64,000 nt of DNA from JAGHKQ01 sp041920565 (lineage in GTDB: Bacteria; Bacillota; Bacilli; Bacillales; Bacillaceae_G), in NCBI GenBank assembly GCA_041920565.1, contig JBHGXS010000068.1, positions 91,372 through 155,371 on the forward strand, written 5' to 3'. The position numbers and the translations under genes were made by a program. Of the stretch, positions 61,299 through 64,000 are shown one piece after another. Numbering within the stretch: position 1 is the first letter of the stretch; each line of letters begins with the position of its first letter. The notes under the pieces are model-generated. The model was not told the DNA's origin. It did no database searches and saw only the letters and a program-made list of their open reading frames with translations.

Positions 61299-62393
61299 AT
61301 GAATCAACGATTAGAGAAGCTTACTAACTGGTTAAAGGAACAAGACATTCAAGCAGCATTTCTTTCCTCAACACCTAACGTATTTTACATGAGTAAATTC
61401 CATTGTGAGCCGCACGAACGTCTTCTTGGCTTATTCGTCTTCCAAGAAGCGGAGCCGCTTTTAATTTGTCCAAAAATGGAAGAATCAGCGGCCAAACAAA
61501 CGTGGGAATATGAAGTGCTTGGCTATACGGATACTGACGATACATGGGGCATGATTAGAAAAGCATTGCAAGCTCGCAACATCGAAGGCCGCACAATTGC
61601 GATTGAAAAAGAACATTTAAACGTAGAACGTTATGAGCATTTGCGCGCTTTATTCCCTCAAGCGTCTTTCGTATCCGCAGAAACAAAGATGCATGAGCTT
61701 CGTTTAATTAAAGATGAGCAAGAACTGGCGATTCTTCGTCAAGCCGCATATATGGCTGACTTTGCCGTCGAGGTTGGTGTACATGAAATTGCGGAAGGTA
61801 AAACAGAGCTTGAAATTTTAGCAACCATTGAAAATGAGTTGAAGAAAAAAGGCATTAATAAAATGTCCTTTGACACAATGGTCTTAGCTGGTGCAAATTC
61901 TGCGTTACCTCATGGCGAGCCGGGAACGAACCGTATTCAACCGGGAGATTTCGTTCTTTTTGATTTGGGTGTTGTCATTGACGGGTACTGCTCTGACATT
62001 ACTCGTACCGTTGCATTCCGCAGCGTAAATGAAGAACAGCAGCGCATTTATGATACAGTGCTTGCAGGTCAGCTGAAAGCTATCGAGGCTTGTAAACCGG
62101 GTGTCGCGATTGCGGAAATCGACAAAGCAGCGCGTTCAACGATTGCTGACGCAGGATACGGTCAATACTTCCCGCACCGTCTCGGTCACGGGTTAGGAAT
62201 CAGTGTCCATGAATACCCTTCCATTACAGACGTAAACCAAAATCCGTTAAAAGAGGGCATGGTGTTTACGATTGAACCTGGCATCTACGTTCCTAACGTA
62301 GGCGGCGTTCGCATTGAAGACGATGTGTACGTGACAAAAGACGGCGTAGAAATTTTGACGAAGTTCCCGAAAGAATTGCAGTTTGTGAAGTAA
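61299..62393 (+). CDS. Xaa-Pro dipeptidase/aminopeptidase P family (M24B)
   Basis: A 364-residue pita-bread metallopeptidase cleaving Xaa-Pro bonds. The N-terminal creatinase-like domain covers about 1-130. The five metal ligands are in FDLGVVIDGYCSDITRTV (two Asp), HRLGHGLGISVHEYPS (His), FTIEPGIYV (Glu) and VRIEDDVYV (Glu), all intact. The ATG at 61299 follows GAGGAG; the frame from 61275 includes this site. Bacillus often carries several M24B paralogues, so I give no symbol. Confidence 0.9.
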   Translation: MNQRLEKLTNWLKEQDIQAAFLSSTPNVFYMSKFHCEPHERLLGLFVFQEAEPLLICPKMEESAAKQTWEYEVLGYTDTDDTWGMIRKALQARNIEGRTIAIEKEHLNVERYEHLRALFPQASFVSAETKMHELRLIKDEQELAILRQAAYMADFAVEVGVHEIAEGKTELEILATIENELKKKGINKMSFDTMVLAGANSALPHGEPGTNRIQPGDFVLFDLGVVIDGYCSDITRTVAFRSVNEEQQRIYDTVLAGQLKAIEACKPGVAIAEIDKAARSTIADAGYGQYFPHRLGHGLGISVHEYPSITDVNQNPLKEGMVFTIEPGIYVPNVGGVRIEDDVYVTKDGVEILTKFPKELQFVK

Positions 62394-62446
62394 AAAAGAG
62401 GCGAGTCCCAAAAGTATGAAACTCTAGGGGCTTTGCCTCTTTTTAT
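62394..62446 (+). terminator. Terminator of the M24B peptidase gene
   Basis: AAAGAGGC plus an inner AGTCCC arm pair with GGGGCT and GCCTCTTTTT around a 17-base loop. Confidence 0.75.
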
Positions 62447-62449
62447 CGT

Positions 62450-62648
62450 TTACTTCTTAATAAATTCCGCTTTTCTTTTATTAAGGAACGCTGATATTCC
62501 TTCTTTTCCTTCATCGCTTTCCGCTCTTTGGGCAATGCCCTCTGATTCGAGTGCCATCTGTGTTTCAAGCGTTTCCTGCTTCTGGACGGTTTAAAGTGAT
62601 GATCCCTACTTGATTTTGAATATCCAGCACCACACGTTTATTTTCCAT
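62450..62648 (-). pseudogene. Internally deleted enoyl-CoA hydratase remnant
   Basis: The minus strand starts with ATG after GAGGGGAG and encodes MENKRVVLDIQNQVG, then IITLNRPEAGNA, a typical enoyl-CoA hydratase N terminus of 27 codons. It then shifts frame into LETQMALESEGIAQRAESDE and GKEGISAFLNKRKAEFIKK, a typical C terminus of about 40 codons, with a normal stop. Roughly 190 central codons, including the oxyanion-hole and catalytic regions, are missing, so it cannot be active. Confidence 0.85.
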
Positions 62649-62697
62649 AATTTCTCCCCTCTTTCTCATTCATACCATTCTGTTATAGTATTGGTTT

Positions 62698-62880
62698 TCA
62701 TCCGCAACAACGTTTACTAGAAGGGAAAAAGCGGCCTGCGAATACTACCGTCGTGTTGTTCCGCGCAGCTTTATGTGCCATAAAAGGGTTGGAAATTCCC
62801 CAACCGGCATCGGCAGCGCTGCGAGCCAACCTTTTATTTTGTATCATCCCTTTTACGTTCAAGTCCTTGAGAATCATAAC
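62698..62880 (-). pseudogene. TnpB (IS200/IS605 family OrfB) remnant
   Basis: About 60 codons on the minus strand read ILKDLNVKGMIQNKRLARS and later RTV-like TTVVFAGRFFPSSKRCCG, matching the RuvC-II region and the start of the zinc knuckle of TnpB (ENLNVKGM.KN..LA, then DRF.PSSK.C..CG). The frame ends at a stop within the first Cys pair; the N-terminal two thirds and the C terminus are missing. No transposase TnpA or intact element ends were found. Confidence 0.75.
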
Positions 62881-62910
62881 TGGGTTTATGAAATTGTAGA
62901 CCGTAAACAT

Positions 62911-63157
62911 AACCTCTTCCTTTTCGAAATTGCATTTCTATTGCCATTTTTATGGTAACATATGCATTTTTTACGAGCAAGAAATTTGATTGAAATTTCT
63001 GTTTTTTTAAAAAAATCATCCCAACTCACGACTACAGTCGTAAAGGTGCGGGCGAGAATTACTCAAGTAAGGCACGTATACAAAGAGGTTGGAATTTGTT
63101 CGGGGAAGCACAATGTACTGTGGGGAAGAACGTATCTGACAAGACCCGTTCATATGA
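62911..63157. other. Gene-free stretch between the TnpB remnant and alanine dehydrogenase
   Basis: A short stem CGACT-AC-AGTCG lies at about 63031-63042. I see no credible gene. Parts may derive from the decayed insertion element. Confidence 0.35.
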
Positions 63158-63205
63158 TAAAAGGGTGCCCAAAAGTTCAGTCTTTGGGACACCCTTTTCA
63201 TCAAA
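63158..63205 (-). terminator. Terminator of ald
   Basis: Minus strand AAAAGGGTGTCCCAAAG, loop, TTTGGGCACCCTTTT just after the ald stop. Confidence 0.88.
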
Positions 63206-63214
63206 CTCGTATCA

Positions 63215-64000
63215 TTAAGACATCATGGGCATTTTTTCAAGTAAAGATGCTGCGTCCGCGTATGCCAATCCATGAGCTTCTGCAACTGCTTTGTATGTTA
63301 CATAGCCGTCTAATGTGTTGATGCCTTTCAATAATGCTTCGTTGTCTAAGCAAGCTTGCTTGTAGCCTTTGTTCGCGATTTGTACTGCGTACGGCACTGT
63401 CACGTTTATTAACGCGATTGTAGATGTACGCGGTACTGCGCCCGGCATGTTAGCAACCGCATAATGAACAACGCCGTGCTTCTCATATGTCGGTTCATCG
63501 TGTGTTGTAATGCGGTCTGTTGTTTCAAAAATGCCGCCTTGGTCAATCGCAATGTCAACCACTACAGAGCCCGGCTCCATCGATTTGATCATGTCTTCTG
63601 TTACCAGCTTCGGAGCTTTTGCACCTGGAATTAATACCGCACCGATCACTAAGTCAGACTCTTTCACTGCTTGTGCGATGTTGTAAGGGTTAGACATTAA
63701 CGTAGATACTTTGTATCCGAAGATGTCGTCTAACTGACGAAGACGATCTGGATTCAAGTCGATAATTGTTACGTCTGCGCCCAAACCAACCGCTACTTTC
63801 GCTGCGTTCGTTCCTGCTACACCGCCGCCGATGATGGTTACTTTGCCGCGTTTCACGCCAGGAACGCCTCCTAATAAAATTCCTTTTCCGCCTTCCGGCT
63901 TCTCAAGGAATTGCGCTCCGATTTGCGCGGACATACGGCCTGCTACTTCACTCATTGGTGTTAATAACGGAAGAGAACCGTTTGGCAATTGTACTGTTTC
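63215..64000 (-). CDS. ald: Alanine dehydrogenase (5' part outside window)
   Basis: NAD-dependent oxidative deamination of alanine to pyruvate, important for alanine use and sporulation in Bacillus. The C-terminal 261 codons are visible and the frame continues through the window end. Landmarks: LPLLTPMSEVAGRMSAQIGA, VTIIGGGVAGTNAAKVAVGLG (NAD-binding), VTIIDLNPDRLRQLDDIFG, VLIPGAKAPKLV, VDIAIDQGG and HYAVANMPGAVPRTST. All match alanine dehydrogenase closely. A terminator follows. Confidence 0.96.
   Translation of the reverse strand, partial: ETVQLPNGSLPLLTPMSEVAGRMSAQIGAQFLEKPEGGKGILLGGVPGVKRGKVTIIGGGVAGTNAAKVAVGLGADVTIIDLNPDRLRQLDDIFGYKVSTLMSNPYNIAQAVKESDLVIGAVLIPGAKAPKLVTEDMIKSMEPGSVVVDIAIDQGGIFETTDRITTHDEPTYEKHGVVHYAVANMPGAVPRTSTIALINVTVPYAVQIANKGYKQACLDNEALLKGINTLDGYVTYKAVAEAHGLAYADAASLLEKMPMMS

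Noticed and set aside
61131..61307. 59-codon N-terminal extension of the YtkL-like hydrolase
   Set aside because: The extension lacks family similarity, overlaps the divergent peptidase start, and a GGAGG site precedes the ATG at 61130.
62834..63019. 61-codon minus-strand frame upstream of the TnpB remnant as a separate gene
   Set aside because: No ribosome site or recognisable pattern, overlaps the remnant in another frame; more likely decayed element DNA.

Overview
The window is chromosomal DNA from a spore-forming member of the Bacillaceae (Bacillota). The evidence is a near-continuous Bacillus-type gene order (fadD-fadR; zapA-cvpA; polX-mutS2; pheST; infC-rpmI-rplT; thrS; nrdR-dnaB-dnaI; speD; gapB; coaE-ytaF-mutM-polA; phoPR; citZ-icd-mdh; pfkA-pyk; accDA; malic enzyme; dnaE; ytrHI; nrnA), spore genes (sspI, ytxC, ytrH, ytrI), Firmicute T-box and L20 leaders, strong AGGAGG-type ribosome binding sites and frequent TTG/GTG starts. 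I cannot name the species. Most genes lie on the minus strand.

Region by region. 1-2305: fatty-acid degradation (FadR regulator with its operator, and long-chain acyl-CoA ligase). 2556-3183: an orphan CRISPR array built from two different repeat families, with no cas gene in the window, followed by a tiny membrane-peptide gene. 3478-9879: DNA repair and division genes (mutS2, polX, cvpA, zapA, RNase HIII) plus a monooxygenase-like gene. 9880-10125: a dispersed intergenic repeat. 10162-20789: translation genes under T-box and L20 control, with sspI, an M42 peptidase and a dimeric dUTPase between them. 20809-28620: replication initiation (dnaB, dnaI), NrdR, SpeD, gluconeogenic GapB, CoaE and YtaF. 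28680-32163: mutM and polA. 32293-32500: second copy of the dispersed repeat. 32716-45002: PhoPR, TCA-cycle operon, YtwI/YtvI/FxsA and the lower-glycolysis pair pfkA-pyk. 45132-52524: accDA, a GntR regulator with malic enzyme, and dnaE. 52780-61130: sporulation membrane proteins, a secreted nucleotide phosphoesterase, NrnA, YtpI, a second SpeD-like gene paired with a spermidine-synthase-like gene, YtoI and YtkL. 61299-64000: an aminopeptidase P-type enzyme, a decayed stretch with an internally deleted enoyl-CoA hydratase and a TnpB remnant, and the 3' part of alanine dehydrogenase.

Most of the window is ordinary core genome. The unusual material is the two-repeat orphan CRISPR array (one spacer looks like a transcription terminator), the speD2-speE2 operon whose SpeD has lost the glutamate at its self-cleavage site, two families of dispersed intergenic repeats (one is a hairpin that supplies the dnaE stop codon), a palindromic GntR-type operator before the malic enzyme operon, and the degraded ECH/TnpB site. 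All identifications come from reading motifs and recalling family features; no database search was run.
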